Shown: positions 20,501 through 32,400, counted from the first letter of the stretch. The stretch: 64,000 bases of DNA from an uncultured Kordia sp. (GCF_947489565.1 NZ_CANLEA010000004.1:1-64000), one strand, 5' to 3'. Numbers and translations are program-made. Notes: generated by a model from the letters alone, not told the origin.

Positions 20501-23500
20501 GAATTTGCTGTTTGGGAATTCCAGAAACGTCTATAAAAGTGGTACGAAGTGTTTCATGTCTTTCCACAAGTTTTGACAATGCTTTTTCTAACAGAATTCC
20601 ATCTATATTCTCGGGCAGTGTAAAGGTATTTGTAATATTAAATTCCTTTGACTTTCCTTTGACTTTGTCTATCAACCAATAACGTAATTGCGTAGCAGAC
20701 ACATCGTAATAAGTTTGTTCTTCTAATTGCGGAATTGTGATGTTTTGTTGCTTTTGCAGACTCAACAACGCTGCATGTTTTACAAGTTGTGTATGTTCAT
20801 ACAGACTTGAAAGATTTAGTGAAACTTGAAATACTTCTTGGTATTTCGCAAGCAGTTTCATGAGTTGTAAGCTATGTCCGCCAAGTTCAAAGAAATCGTC
20901 TTCAGCACTTACTTCTGCTACATTGAGTAACTCTTTCCAAATGCTTACAAGTTCTTTTTCGGTAGCTGTTTTTGCTTCCACTAAGGGTTTATTTTGTGTG
21001 CTCGCTATTGAAAGTTGTTGCAAATACGTTCTATCAACCTTTCCATTTGGAGTTAAAGGCAGCGTTTCTAAACACATAAAATAACTTGGCACCATATACG
21101 CTGGCAACGCTTTTTGCAAGGTCTTTTTGATAATTTCAGTATCAAGTTCATCTTCACTTGTAAAATATGCTGCTAATTGTCCTTGTTTTTCTAATACGGT
21201 GACTTGCTGAATTTGTTTGAACGAAGTTGCTATTGCGGTTTCCACTTCTCCAAGTTCTACACGATAGCCTCGCAATTGTATTTGATTGTCTTTTCTTCCT
21301 AAAAATAGAATTTTACCATCGGGCAACCATTTTCCTAAATCGCCCGTAGCATATATTTTTTCTCCATTTTGAAACGGATTTTCAATAAATCGTTCTTTGG
21401 TCAATTCTGGACGATTCCAATATCCTTTGGAAACACCTTTTCCTGCAATGTATATTTCTCCTGGAATGCCGATAGGCACTAAGTTTTTTTGTGCATTCAG
21501 AATATAAATTTGTGCATTGCGAATTGGTTTCCCGATCGTGTTTCTATCGCCATTGCTTACATCTGCTATGGTAGAAACAATAGTACATTCAGAAGGACCA
21601 TAATTGTCATACAGTAAAAAGTTTGGATCTTTGGTGAGTTTCAAACTATCGCCACCCGAAAGTACTTTTGTGTTTGGCAATTCTTTTTCTTGCACAGCCA
21701 ATTCTTTACAAATTGCCGTAGGGAAAAAACTGTGCGTAATTTTATGATCTTGTAAAAAATGATGAATCTTATTGATATCTAAACGAAGATTTTCATCTTC
21801 AATAGGAAAAAATGTCGCGCCTGCTAATAAGTTAGAGCTGATTTCCATCACAGAAGCATCAAAGGTAATTCCGGCATAAATACTCACATTACTTTTTGGC
21901 GATACTTCATAATAATCCATATACCAAGACGAGAAATTGAGTATGTTTTCATGAGAAACCATGACCGCTTTTGGAGTTCCCGTAGAACCCGAAGTGTATA
22001 TCATATACGCCAAATCTTGGGTATTTACTTCTGGCACAATTTCTTCCAAATTATCACTTCCTGTTGCCAAGAATTCATCCACTAAATTGTTATCTATAAT
22101 ACATTTAGCCTGACTGTCCGAAATAATAAAATCGGTACGTTCTTTTGGATAATTTGGGTCTATTGGCACGTATACAGCACCTAATTTTTGAATTGCCAAA
22201 AATGCTGATAATAATGCTTTGCTTTTTGGAAGCTGAACACCAACAAAGTCTTTTGCTGCTACGTTATAGTTTGCATGCAAATAATGCGCTAGTTTCGTAG
22301 CTTCTTCATTGAGTTCTGCATATGTACATGTAATGTTATTATCAATAATGGCAGTTTCTTGCGCAAAATTTTGCAATTGTTTGTGAAAAGCAGTGATATA
22401 CGTATCGTTCGTAACAGTTTCCTGAATTGAAGAATTGAATTCAAAACGAATTTTATCGATTTCTTTTGGCGATAGATATTGTAATGCTTGCAAACTCGCA
22501 TTGGAATTCAGTACTACTTGTTGTACTAATGTTTCTAAATGCCCAAGCATTTGATGTATAAAATCTGCTGTATATAAATCTGTATTGTACGTGAGTCGAA
22601 TTTCGGTGGTTGCTTCGTTGACAATCCACACAAACTCCAAATCAAACTTACTCGTTACATCTCCAAGCGAGATTTCAGCAATGTTTAGTTCTTGATTTTT
22701 TTGTAATGTTTGTGTTTCTGGTGTTACTATAGAAATGATGACATCAAATAGCGGATTGCGCGATCTGTCAGAAATTGCCAAATCATTGATCAAAGCATCA
22801 AACGGATACTCTTGATGTTCAAAAGCTTCTAGCGTTTTCAGTTTTACATGTTCTAACAATTCTACAAAAGTATCTTCTTCCGCAAAATTTGTGTGTACGC
22901 CAAAAGTATTTACAAAGAAACCTACTTGAGTTTCCAATTCAGCTTCTGTCCTACTGCTTATAGGACTTCCTATCGTTGCCTGCGTACTTCCTGTGTATTT
23001 ATAAAATAACGTATTTAGCAAGGCTGTAATTCCCATAAAAAGTGTAGCTCCTTGTGCTTTGCATATGTTTTCAAAGCTTTGGATGTCTATATTTTTAGAG
23101 AGACAATTTCCGTTGTACGTTTTTATAGAAGGTCTTGGAAAACTCGTTGGCAATTCAACAGCCGTTGTATTGTTTTTAAATATGGACGTCCAATACATTT
23201 TGTGTGCTTCCATTGCTGGAGTTTGCAACTGTTGTTGTTGCCATTCTGCATAATCTTTGTATTGAATTTCTAGCGCTGGCTGCACTATTTCTTTTTTCGC
23301 AACCAATGCACGATAGAATTCAAATACATCATTCATTATAATTGCAGATGAACCTCCATCACTGATGATATGATGTACTACAAATACTAAAACATATGTA
23401 TTTGCAGCAGTTTTGAGTAATGTAACACGCAATAAAGGATCATTTTCAAGATCAAAATTGTATGCGACTTCAGCTTGTATTTTTTGTGTTATAATGGATT

Positions 23501-23978
23501 CGTTGGAAACTTCATGGGCAATATCTGCGTACGTGTATGAAAATCGTTGCGCTGTGGCATCGTTTACAATTTGTAAAGGCGCGTTTAGTTCTGAACTCCA
23601 TGTAAAATTGGTTCTCAAAATTTCGTATCGCTCGACTAACAATCCAAATGCCTTTCCTAAAAGCGTTGCATCAAGATTTCCTTCTATAGAAAAAGCACTC
23701 GGCATATTGTACGCCGTGTTGTTTTTTTCCAATTCTTGCAATAACCAAATTCGGTATTGCGAAGATGATAACACATATGCTTCCTTTTTTGCTGCTTTCG
23801 GAATTGAATGTGTAACCTGATACGTTTTTAGAAACGCAATAAGCGCTTCTTTATGCTCTTTAAGTTCCATCAATAAAGCCTTGGTCATGGCTCCTTTCGG
23901 CGCCTTGATATCAAGTGTGTCTCCATTGAGTGTGACCACTATTTGAAGTGCATTTAATTTTTGCAGTAATTCCTTCAT
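17574..23978 (-). CDS. NRPS, two modules (C-A-T-C-A-T)
   Basis: 2134 aa. TubC_N docking domain 1-52 (DIKAPKG); C1 about 65-495 (HHIISDGGSS); A1 505-990 (YTSGSTGTPKA, DNYGPSECTIV); T1 about 1000-1075 (LGGHSL); C2 1090-1520 (HHSICDGWSVH); A2 1530-2020 (YTSGSTGNPKG, NDYGPTEATIV); T2 Ser about 2076 (IGGNSL); acidic tail EDISEDMDEIIL. Hand-read codes: A1 DAMFLGNIVK, close to the Leu code DAWFLGNVVK; A2 DAKHDGDIVK, unlike any code I know. This is the first NRPS after the embedded outer-membrane receptor (32 bp gap) and presumably receives its chain from the 26499-35189 synthetase. No tailoring domain is visible. Confidence 0.95.
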   Translation of the reverse strand: MKELLQKLNALQIVVTLNGDTLDIKAPKGAMTKALLMELKEHKEALIAFLKTYQVTHSIPKAAKKEAYVLSSSQYRIWLLQELEKNNTAYNMPSAFSIEGNLDATLLGKAFGLLVERYEILRTNFTWSSELNAPLQIVNDATAQRFSYTYADIAHEVSNESIITQKIQAEVAYNFDLENDPLLRVTLLKTAANTYVLVFVVHHIISDGGSSAIIMNDVFEFYRALVAKKEIVQPALEIQYKDYAEWQQQQLQTPAMEAHKMYWTSIFKNNTTAVELPTSFPRPSIKTYNGNCLSKNIDIQSFENICKAQGATLFMGITALLNTLFYKYTGSTQATIGSPISSRTEAELETQVGFFVNTFGVHTNFAEEDTFVELLEHVKLKTLEAFEHQEYPFDALINDLAISDRSRNPLFDVIISIVTPETQTLQKNQELNIAEISLGDVTSKFDLEFVWIVNEATTEIRLTYNTDLYTADFIHQMLGHLETLVQQVVLNSNASLQALQYLSPKEIDKIRFEFNSSIQETVTNDTYITAFHKQLQNFAQETAIIDNNITCTYAELNEEATKLAHYLHANYNVAAKDFVGVQLPKSKALLSAFLAIQKLGAVYVPIDPNYPKERTDFIISDSQAKCIIDNNLVDEFLATGSDNLEEIVPEVNTQDLAYMIYTSGSTGTPKAVMVSHENILNFSSWYMDYYEVSPKSNVSIYAGITFDASVMEISSNLLAGATFFPIEDENLRLDINKIHHFLQDHKITHSFFPTAICKELAVQEKELPNTKVLSGGDSLKLTKDPNFLLYDNYGPSECTIVSTIADVSNGDRNTIGKPIRNAQIYILNAQKNLVPIGIPGEIYIAGKGVSKGYWNRPELTKERFIENPFQNGEKIYATGDLGKWLPDGKILFLGRKDNQIQLRGYRVELGEVETAIATSFKQIQQVTVLEKQGQLAAYFTSEDELDTEIIKKTLQKALPAYMVPSYFMCLETLPLTPNGKVDRTYLQQLSIASTQNKPLVEAKTATEKELVSIWKELLNVAEVSAEDDFFELGGHSLQLMKLLAKYQEVFQVSLNLSSLYEHTQLVKHAALLSLQKQQNITIPQLEEQTYYDVSATQLRYWLIDKVKGKSKEFNITNTFTLPENIDGILLEKALSKLVERHETLRTTFIDVSGIPKQQIHEPNHVKLHRSASEAEAIDYAFDHIFDLTQYPLFKVSSTDTKLYFNIHHSICDGWSVHILYRDLMKLYEQEATQTVSNLPSLSIQYKEYAAWQNERENTEEFIYQKQYWEEQLKEPRAYLQLPTDFPETIQSKASVCKIVIEKEIQQKIIENAAQQNISTFTMFLAAFKILVYKLTYENDSIVGIPVANRNHYQINDVAGCFLNTLMLRDTIDEQLSLKEWMQQVHATLTEGLTHQSYPFENILENLGITQKDKFPISPVFLNMVDFGAANETLDITEMEFETTELPPKFDLECYVKSFTNGYTVDCVYNDQLFSKETIALWMHTYVDILTQMVSETSKTIAAVTAFENVPQFTQELPQRAFTRFEAEEIEQTVAQRFEKQAALYADAIAVTANDQKFTYQTINNYANQLAEKITAHAQHTERIALLVSHNENTVIGMLGVLKSGHAYVPIDLENPIQRIQFILEDAQCNVIVYDAAIEAKVLQLKAILPALILIKLSDTIQNDRTVANPINTSNPTDEAYVLYTSGSTGNPKGVVQTQRNMLHYIRIYTNNVAISNTDNLSVFSTYSFDASVKDIYGAILNGATVSFYAIPEKGLATLGDWLTQEKVSIIHMVPTIYRYFIATLPENKVLETVRLIDLGGEASYASDFETFKKHFPKDAFLVNDYGPTEATIVSQHFLQHSSQMHKSSLHLGSTVAETEVFIVDATGKEAAMYEEGEIVFKSKYISKGYLNLAEKTKAVFTQDAENPELFSYRSGDIGKRFPDGTIVYLGRKDTQVKINGYRIELSEIALQVSELEDITKAEVLVQTWENKEYITCYYTGQQKETPVFKIALKDRLPAYMIPSVYVQLTSFPLTRTGKIDRKALPALTEDVVKTEAYKAPENEIQQSLVNIWSTQLNVASKKLGILDNFFEIGGNSLQAVTIMNTINRTFDIALSIENLYESLTIQDLSKVIHFSTLQQQQSEDISEDMDEIIL

Positions 23979-24010
23979 GAATTAAAAGCGTATTAATAAA
24001 TAATCTCTTT

Positions 24011-26464
24011 TTAATTTCCTGTTCTTCCTCTTTCGTCTTCGTTACCTGTTGCATGACGTTTTGCACTGATATCTTTGTTACCAAATTTGTAACTTACAGA
24101 TAACTGAATAGATCTATTGTCATAGTAATAGCGTGCTGTTTGTAATACATTGTTGATGACTGCTTCTGTTCTATCTGCTGATGTTTTAAAAATATCATTG
24201 GCACGTAACGTAATGTTCATGTCTTTATTTAACAGTAAATACTGTATTGATAATGATAATGCACTGGCTGATTTTGTTTCAAAAATTCCATTCACACCTG
24301 GAAATGCATACCAATAGTTTGCACTAGCAAAGAGTGTTTTTTCTGAATTCAAGGTAAAGTCATTATACGTAGAAACCGTAGCGTTGAATCCTTTTTGATC
24401 TTCTTCTTCTTGTACTAAATCAAACTTTGAAATGGTATAGTTCACTACAAAGTTGTTATTACTAGACCACCAAGAATATTTGTTGAAATAGTAATTTTCA
24501 TAGATTCCGAATCGCTGTGTATCTATATAGTTTTCATTTGTAAAACGAATGATATTTGTGTTTGCATCTGGCAACGGAACTTGTGCAAATGACTCATCAA
24601 TACTTAAAAAGAAGAACGTCGATGTTAAGTTTTTATAACTGTGTACCAATCGAATATTATCTACAAATGAAGGTTGTAAAAAGGCATTTCCTTCAATGGT
24701 TTGAAATGGATTTAAGAAATAAATATTTGGATTTAGCTGAAAGAAATTTGGACGTTGAATTCGTTTGCTGTAATCCATTGAAAAGCTAGAGTTTTCTGTT
24801 GCTTTATAGGATAAATAGAATGTTGGAAATAGTTTTGTGTAATCGTTATCTACATTCAATCCTAAATTGTTTGAGGTCGAATTGGTTTGTGTTGCCTCTA
24901 AACGAAGTCCAATTTTTGTACTCCATTTTTCTCCTAAATCTTTACTTGCTGATACGTATAATGCTTGTATATCTTCATCATATTCAAAATCATTTTGTGA
25001 GATTGGTAAATTGGTTACTGGTGTATTTACCAAACCACTGTTGAAGAAAAAGATATCATTTTGAGATGTTGATTTTGTGAATTTCCCTCCAAAATCAATG
25101 CTTGCCCATTTTGTAGGCATTTCTACATCTACTTTTGCTGAAAAACTTTTTACATCTTGATTGTTGGTATTGATTCCTCTGTAAAATTGTTCTGAAAAAG
25201 GATTTTGAACGGTAGAAACTCCATTGTATCTTTTCGTATCAGGATTATCGTAGGCAAAATAATCTAAATTGATACTAACATTTCTTCCTAAGGTATCAAG
25301 TTCAATTTCATTATTATAATTCATAGAATGAAGTATAGGTGTTAAATCCATTCTTCCTTCAGATTGTAACGATCTAATCACTTCATTCGTAGTATTATCA
25401 AACACTGGTGTAAAAGGCGCATCTGTAACATTATAGTCTATTCTGTTGTATAAATATTGCGCTCCCATAGACCATTTTGGAGTAACTTGATAGTTTAAAT
25501 CTATTCTTGCGTTAACTCCGTCTGTTTTAGATCGAAATGGTGAAGATGTATACCATATTCCATCTGGGAAAAAAGCATAATCATCTTGTTCTTGATAGAA
25601 ATCTCCTTTTCTGTAATTCCCAGAAGCAGCTATACTAAATTTATTTTTATTGTAATTAAAGTTTCCTCCAAATGAACTGTTGGCATATCGTTGTTGACGA
25701 TAGTACGAGCGTATTTGAGCATTCCATGAATCTTTCTTTGCTTTCTTTAGCTTGATGTTTACCAAACCACTATTTCCAGCAGCTTCGTACTTTGCTGGCG
25801 GTGTCGTAATTACTTCAATAGATTCTACATCTTCAGAAGCAATAGATTTTAAAAAGTTACTCAATTCATCGTTTGCTAGTTGAATTATTTTATCATTAAT
25901 CATTACTGCAACTTGTGCCTTTCCGATCATTGAGATATTGTTGTTTTGTACTCGAAGTCCGGGAGCAACTTTTAATAATTCCAAAGCATCTCCTTGTGAA
26001 GCTTGCGTGGAGTTTGCTACATTGAATACAACACGATCAATTTTTCGTTCAATTACTTTCTTTTTTGCTTCTACCGTTACGGCATCTAATTCTTCATTAT
26101 TGGTCACCGAAATGGTTCCTAAATCAATGCTCTTAGTTAATGAGAGTTCTTTTGTGTACAATGAATTTCCCAAGAAAACAACTTGAAACTTATAATCTCC
26201 ATTTTCTGCTTTTAACAAAAAGGCACCTTCAAGATTGGTAATGGCTCCTATTATTTTCTGCGTTTTCGTATTTGTCAAAATAACCTCCGCAAAATCTATG
26301 GGTTTTTGTGTTTCCTGATCTATTACTTTTCCTGTAACTTCTATTTGTCCGTAAGCGGTAAATCCAACTAGAAAAAGGCATAAAAAGACGGTAAAACGCA
26401 TCTTTTTTTGCATGGTTATTTTATTTTTCATGATTTGCATTTTTGTTTTATAATCTATTGTCAT
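24011..26464 (-). CDS. TonB-dependent outer-membrane receptor-like beta-barrel (OMP_b-brl_3 type) inside NRPS operon
   Basis: 817 aa. A basic n-region and hydrophobic stretch (about 20-38) end at AYG-Q, a type I signal peptide. An N-terminal carboxypeptidase-regulatory-like beta-sandwich follows (about 42-125, VTGKVIDQETQKPI), then a plug (about 150-250, with DALELLKVAPGL and VESIEVITTPPAKYEAAGNSG) and a long beta-barrel rich in aromatic strands ending near the C-terminus. Five in-frame Met codons precede the signal peptide; the start at 26464 is only the longest, and Met12 or Met18 would give a more usual signal peptide. It lies between two NRPS genes with 34 and 32 bp gaps, so it is almost certainly co-transcribed. 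Export, uptake or sensing of the peptide product is a reasonable inference; no siderophore-making enzyme is seen. Confidence 0.85.
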   Translation of the reverse strand: MTIDYKTKMQIMKNKITMQKKMRFTVFLCLFLVGFTAYGQIEVTGKVIDQETQKPIDFAEVILTNTKTQKIIGAITNLEGAFLLKAENGDYKFQVVFLGNSLYTKELSLTKSIDLGTISVTNNEELDAVTVEAKKKVIERKIDRVVFNVANSTQASQGDALELLKVAPGLRVQNNNISMIGKAQVAVMINDKIIQLANDELSNFLKSIASEDVESIEVITTPPAKYEAAGNSGLVNIKLKKAKKDSWNAQIRSYYRQQRYANSSFGGNFNYNKNKFSIAASGNYRKGDFYQEQDDYAFFPDGIWYTSSPFRSKTDGVNARIDLNYQVTPKWSMGAQYLYNRIDYNVTDAPFTPVFDNTTNEVIRSLQSEGRMDLTPILHSMNYNNEIELDTLGRNVSINLDYFAYDNPDTKRYNGVSTVQNPFSEQFYRGINTNNQDVKSFSAKVDVEMPTKWASIDFGGKFTKSTSQNDIFFFNSGLVNTPVTNLPISQNDFEYDEDIQALYVSASKDLGEKWSTKIGLRLEATQTNSTSNNLGLNVDNDYTKLFPTFYLSYKATENSSFSMDYSKRIQRPNFFQLNPNIYFLNPFQTIEGNAFLQPSFVDNIRLVHSYKNLTSTFFFLSIDESFAQVPLPDANTNIIRFTNENYIDTQRFGIYENYYFNKYSWWSSNNNFVVNYTISKFDLVQEEEDQKGFNATVSTYNDFTLNSEKTLFASANYWYAFPGVNGIFETKSASALSLSIQYLLLNKDMNITLRANDIFKTSADRTEAVINNVLQTARYYYDNRSIQLSVSYKFGNKDISAKRHATGNEDERGRTGN

Positions 26465-26498
26465 TTAATTAGGTTCTAGGTTCTTATTATTGGTTATT

Positions 26499-29400
26499 TT
26501 AGATTGAAAAATTTTCAAATTCGGTTTCAATATCCTCTTGATTTTGATTCAACTGAATTAATACTATGTTATCGATATGATTTGCCATACTCTCCAAATC
26601 TGGATATTCAAATATTTTATTGATGGTAAGTTTTACCGAAAATTCATTTTGAATTAAACTGACTAGTTTGGCTGAACTCAAACTGTGTCCTCCCAAGTCA
26701 AAAAAGTTAGCTGTTCTTCCTATTTTTTCTTGCGATAGTAATGTGCTCCATAGTTCCGCCAGTTTTGATTCTGTCTCCGTTTGTGGTGCTACATATACTG
26801 CTTCTTGTACCTGTAATGCATCGTTGCGACTCAATAAAGCTTTGCGATCTACTTTTTTGTTTGGCGTCAATGGAAAGTCATTAATTTCAACAAAAACAGC
26901 AGGAATCATGTACGCTGGCAATGCTTCTTTGAGCAAGTTTTTGATCTTAGTAATTTCTACAGTAGTGCTAGCTACATAATAAGCAACTAGTATTGACTGA
27001 TCTGCCTTGTCTTTTTTCACCAATACAACTGCTTGCTGTATTGCTTCTATTGCATTGATATGTGTTTCTATATCGCCCAATTCTATACGGTAGCCTCTCA
27101 CTTTTACCTGATAGTCATTTCTTCCATAAAAAGAAAGTTCTCCATTAGGATTCCAAGCAACACAATCGCCTGTATTGTATATGAGACCATCTCCAAAAGG
27201 ATTTTTAATAAATCGTTCTGACGTAAGTGTTTCGTTTTTGTAATATCCTAACGCCAATCCTTTTCCTCCAATGTATAAGTCTCCCTGCGCGCCTTCTGGA
27301 AGCAACTGCAAGTTTTTATCTAATACATAACATTGTGTGTTTGCAATCGGTTTTCCAATAGAACTGGATATATTTCCTTGTGTGACTTTTTTAGTGGTAG
27401 ACCAAATTGTGGTTTCTGTAGGACCGTACATATTCCAGACTTCCTGACAAGTGTTTACCAATTGTTGCGCTAAAGATTCGTTTAAAGCATCTCCACCACA
27501 CAATACTTTTAGCGCTGAATTTCCTTCCCAACCTGCATTGAAAAGTAATTGATAAAAACTAGGCGTTGCTTGTATTACTGTAGGTTGTACAGTTGTCAAT
27601 TCTTCCATGATTTCTTCAACATCCATCAAAGTATCATTGCTTGCGATATAGGTCGTTCCACCAGAAATTAGTGGTAAAAAGAATTCTAAAATTGAAATGT
27701 CAAACGCATAGGTTGTTACAGCGTATAGCGTATCTTCCGAGGAAAATCCTGGTGCTTGTTGCATGCTCAACAAAAAGTTGCTTAATGAAGCATGTCCTAC
27801 CGCAACTCCTTTCGGATTTCCTGTTGAACCTGACGTATAAATAATATAGGCTCCATGAGCTGCTGTTACGACTGGTAATTGAGTTTCGGCAACTTTTTTA
27901 CTTTCAACAAGTATATTTTCTATGGTCAGCCATTGAATATTATCGTCTTGAATTGCTGTAAAGGCTTGATTTCCAACAACCGTTTCAATACCACTATGCT
28001 GTACAATATATTTTAATCGTTCTAACGGAAATGTTGGATCAAGTGGAATGTATGATTTTCCTGATTTTAAGATTCCAAGCAATAATACAATCGTGTTTAC
28101 AGAACGATCTAATACAACTCCTACAGGATGTGTATTGGTTCCTAACGTCTGTATTAAATAGTTGGCTATACCGTTAGAAAGTTGATCCAAGGTTTCATAT
28201 GATAGTGTATGATGCGCATCTTTTAATGCACTATTTTCTGGATGTTTTTCAACTTGATGCTGAATATAATCTAAGACCGTTTTTTCTTCATCCAAATCTG
28301 TTTGAGTATCATTGAATGTCAATAATAACTGCTGTTCTTGTTGTGGCGTTAAGATTGGTAAAGAAGCAATATTTTTAGTTACATCTTCAATAATACCATC
28401 TGTAAGTGTTACAAATTGATTTGTTAATGCCGTAATAAAAGTTTCTGAAAAGAGATCTGTATTGTAGACTAAAGCGAATTCTAAACCATTTTTTGTTTCT
28501 TCAAACATAAAGTCCAAATCAAACTTTGCCGCAATTGCATCTGTGTACGAATAGCGTTCTACCTGTACATTCGCGATTTTATTTTCTTGAAGCTTTTCTT
28601 CATCCGTGTTTTGCAAGGTTACCATGATATCAAACAGTGGATTTCTACTTAAATCACGCGCAATTGATAAGTCGTCTATAAGAATATCAAATGGATACGC
28701 TTGGTGTTTGTAAGCCTTTAACGTGGTAGTTTTTATCCTTGCTAAAATATCTTGAAAAGAATCCGTTTCTTGAATTTGTGTGCGTATTGGCAACGTATTA
28801 ATGTATACACCTATTTGATGTTGTACATCGGCATGTGTTCTTCCCGCAATCGGCGTTCCGATAATGATATCTTTTTGGCGCGTATATCGATGCAGTAATA
28901 CATTTACAATTCCCATTAAGCCCATAAATAGCGTGGCTTGATTCCCTGTACATTTTGATTGTAATGCTACAAGCTTCTCTTTTGATATCGTAATTTCTTT
29001 TTTAGCGCCAGCATACGTTTTTTGTTGTGGACGTCGTGTTTTATAAGGCAAATCAATTACAGGAAGTTCACCTGAAAATTGTGATATCCAATATGCTTTT
29101 GATGCTTCTAGTTTTGGAGAAGTCAGTTGATTGCGTTCCCAAACTGCATAGTCTTTGTATTGAATGCGCAATGCTGGCAATCCTTCTTGCGCAGATTCCT
29201 TTTGATTGTATAGATAGAATAATTCATTTTTTAGGATGTCAATAGACCAACCGTCACTCACGATGTGATGAATTACAAAAACAAAGAGATAATTTCCTTC
29301 CGCTGTTTTTATAAGTTTTGTACGAATTAATGGCGCTTTTTCAAGATGAAAAGCATGCGAAACCAATTCGTTAATCGCTTGCCGTTGTTGCGATTCATCT

Positions 29401-32400
29401 TCAATGGTTTCCTGTATCAATTTAAAATGACAGTCCGTTTCAGACAGAATGTGTTGTTGAATAGCGCCGGAAGCATCTAATACAAATTGTGTTCGTAATG
29501 ATTCGTGTCTTTTCAACAATTGCTCAAAAGCATTTTCCAATTTAGCAGCATCAATAGCTCCTGTCAGTTGAAAAACGCCTGGCATATTGTAAGCTTCATT
29601 ACTTCCTTCAAACTGACTTAAAATCCAGATTCGTTGTTGTGCCGAAGACAATTCATAATATGCTTGCGGTGCAACTTTTGGTATTTCTTGATAGCTTTCT
29701 TTTTCTTCCGTTAGGATATGATTTGCTTGTGCTGAAATCGTTGTTTTGAGAAATAGATCGCTAAAACTCATAGAAATATTGAATGCTTGTTCAATACTGT
29801 TTTTGAGTTTTGTAATTTTTAAACTGTGTCCTCCAAGTTCAAAGAAATCATCCTGAGTTCCTATGGTTTCTATTTCGAGAAGTTGTTTCCAAATGGATAC
29901 CAATTCTTCTTCGGTTTGGTTTTTAGGAGCGATGTATGGATTTTTGATAATGTCTTCTTCAGCAATATCAGGCAGCTTCCTTTTGTCAATTTTCCCGTTG
30001 AGTGTTAAAGGAATGTTTTTTAATTGCACAAAAAAGCTCGGAACCATATAATCTGGCAGCTTTTCGGATAAAAAGTTTTTGAGTTTCGTTTTTTCTATTT
30101 CAGAAGCAGACGCATAATACGCCACCAACATTTTTTCGTCGTTCACTTGTTTTACAAGCACCGTAATGTGTGTAAAATCTTTAGAGAATTCATGTAATGT
30201 ACTTTCTATTTCTCCAAGTTCTATACGATATCCTCTGATTTTTACCTGATCGTCATTTCTTCCAAGAAATTCTATATTTCCATCAGGAAGCCATCTGGCA
30301 ACATCTCCAGAAGTATACATTTTGGAATCTTCGGATAAAATACTGTTGACAAATTTTTCATCAGTCAAATCGCTTTTGTTAAGATATCCTAACGACAATC
30401 CTTTTCCAAGAATGCAAAGCTCACCTTTGACTCCAATAGGTTGTATTTGATTTTTGTTATTGGCATCTACAATTAAAACCGTTCTGTTGGCAATAGGTTT
30501 CCCAATAGGAATGGTTTCACTTAGCGTTTTGACTTCGTAATACGTTGAACATACCGTACTTTCCGTAGGTCCGTATGTGTTGAACACCTGATAATCCAGG
30601 TATAACTTGTCTATATATTCAGGTTTTAATATATCTCCTCCACTGATGAGTATGCGAAAGCTAAAGTTGTAGTTTTTATAGCTTTGATTTAAGAATTGCA
30701 GTGCATACGGATTTGTGCTTAAAATAGTCACACGATGTTGTTCGCATATGTTTGCCAAAAGATCAAATTCACTGTGTTCTTTTAGCATGATCAATGTTCC
30801 TCCACTGATGAGTATTGGAAATATTTCTTCTATGGACGTATCAAAAGAAAGACTAGCTTGTTGCAAGGATCTATCTTTTTCAGTGACTCCAAAATAATTT
30901 TTGAATGTTAAGGTATAATCTAAAAGACTGGCATTCGAAATCATGGCTCCTTTCGGATTTCCTGTGGTTCCAGAAGTATAAATGATGTACGCCAAATTAT
31001 TGGGAGCAGCTTTGACAGCCGTATTTTTGATACTATACGCTTCTTTTTCGTTTTCAAATGTTTCAAAGAACAATGAATCAATAACTACTTTGGCGTTGCT
31101 ATCATTTTCTATGTATTCAATTCGCTGTTGCGGATAGTTTGTATCAATTGGTACATATGCAGCTCCTGATTTCAAAATTCCCAAGATCGCTACTAACAAG
31201 TTTTCACTTCTGTCTAATTTTATCGCAACTAAATCGTCTAGCTGGATATTTTGATTTTTTTGTAAATAATCTGCTAATTGGTTCGCTTTCTTGTTTAATT
31301 GGGCATAGGTTAATTCGCTATCTTCAAATACGATCGCAGTGTTTTCAGGTGTTTTCTCTACTTGTTCTTCAAATACATGCAAGATTGTTTTTTCTTTTGG
31401 ATACGCAACCGAAGTATCGTTAAACTCCTCCACTATTTGTTTGGATTCTTGTTCTGTTAGATACTCCAAGGTCAAAAGTTTTTCTTTTGGTGCGTCTATC
31501 GCGTGATTCAGTATGTTTTCAAAATGACTGAACATTCGCGTTATCAAAAACGCATCGTAGATATCTGTATTGTATTCTATTTCTAAGTAAAGTGCGTCAT
31601 TCTTTTCAACAAAAGTAAAACTCACATCTACTTGAGCAGTGTTTCTTTCTAGTTCATACGGCAGGACTTCAACACCTTCAAGCGCTTTATTTTCCGATGA
31701 TATGGAAGCAATTTGATGTTGATTCTGCAATACTACGATGACATCAAATAGTGCTGAACGAGAAGTATCACGTTTTAAATCTAACTTAGAAACCAATTCA
31801 TCAAACGGATAACGTTGGTGTTTGTATGCTTGTAATAAAACTTGCTTTTGTTGCTGTAAAAGCTCTTCAAAATTAAAAGTATCTTCAAGTTGTGTGCGAA
31901 CAGCTAAAGTATTGAGATATAATCCTATTTGATCTTCTAAATCAGGATGTTCTCTCCCTGCAATTGGCGTTCCAATGATAATATCTTCTTGATTGGTGTA
32001 GCGATAAAGCAATGTGTTGATTCCGACCATTAAAGTCATGAATAAAGTGGCTTCATTTTCTTTTGAAAATTGCTTTATTCTTCCTAAAAACTCTTTAGAG
32101 AATGCATGATTGACCGTTTTACCGTGATATGTTTGTATTGCTGGACGCTTTTTGAAACTAGGCAATTCTAATACTGGAATTTCTCCTTGAAATTGTTCAA
32201 GCCAATAGCGTTGAGCTGTTTGATATTCTTCTTGAGATTTTTGTGCATCAAACCATGCGACATAATCTTTAAATTGCAATGGCAATTCTTCTGGTGTGAA
32301 TTGATCATTTAGTAGCAATTGATTGTAATTGCTGATGACTTCAGAAATTAATAATTCCATAGACCAACCATCGCCAATAATATGATGTTTTACAAATGAA

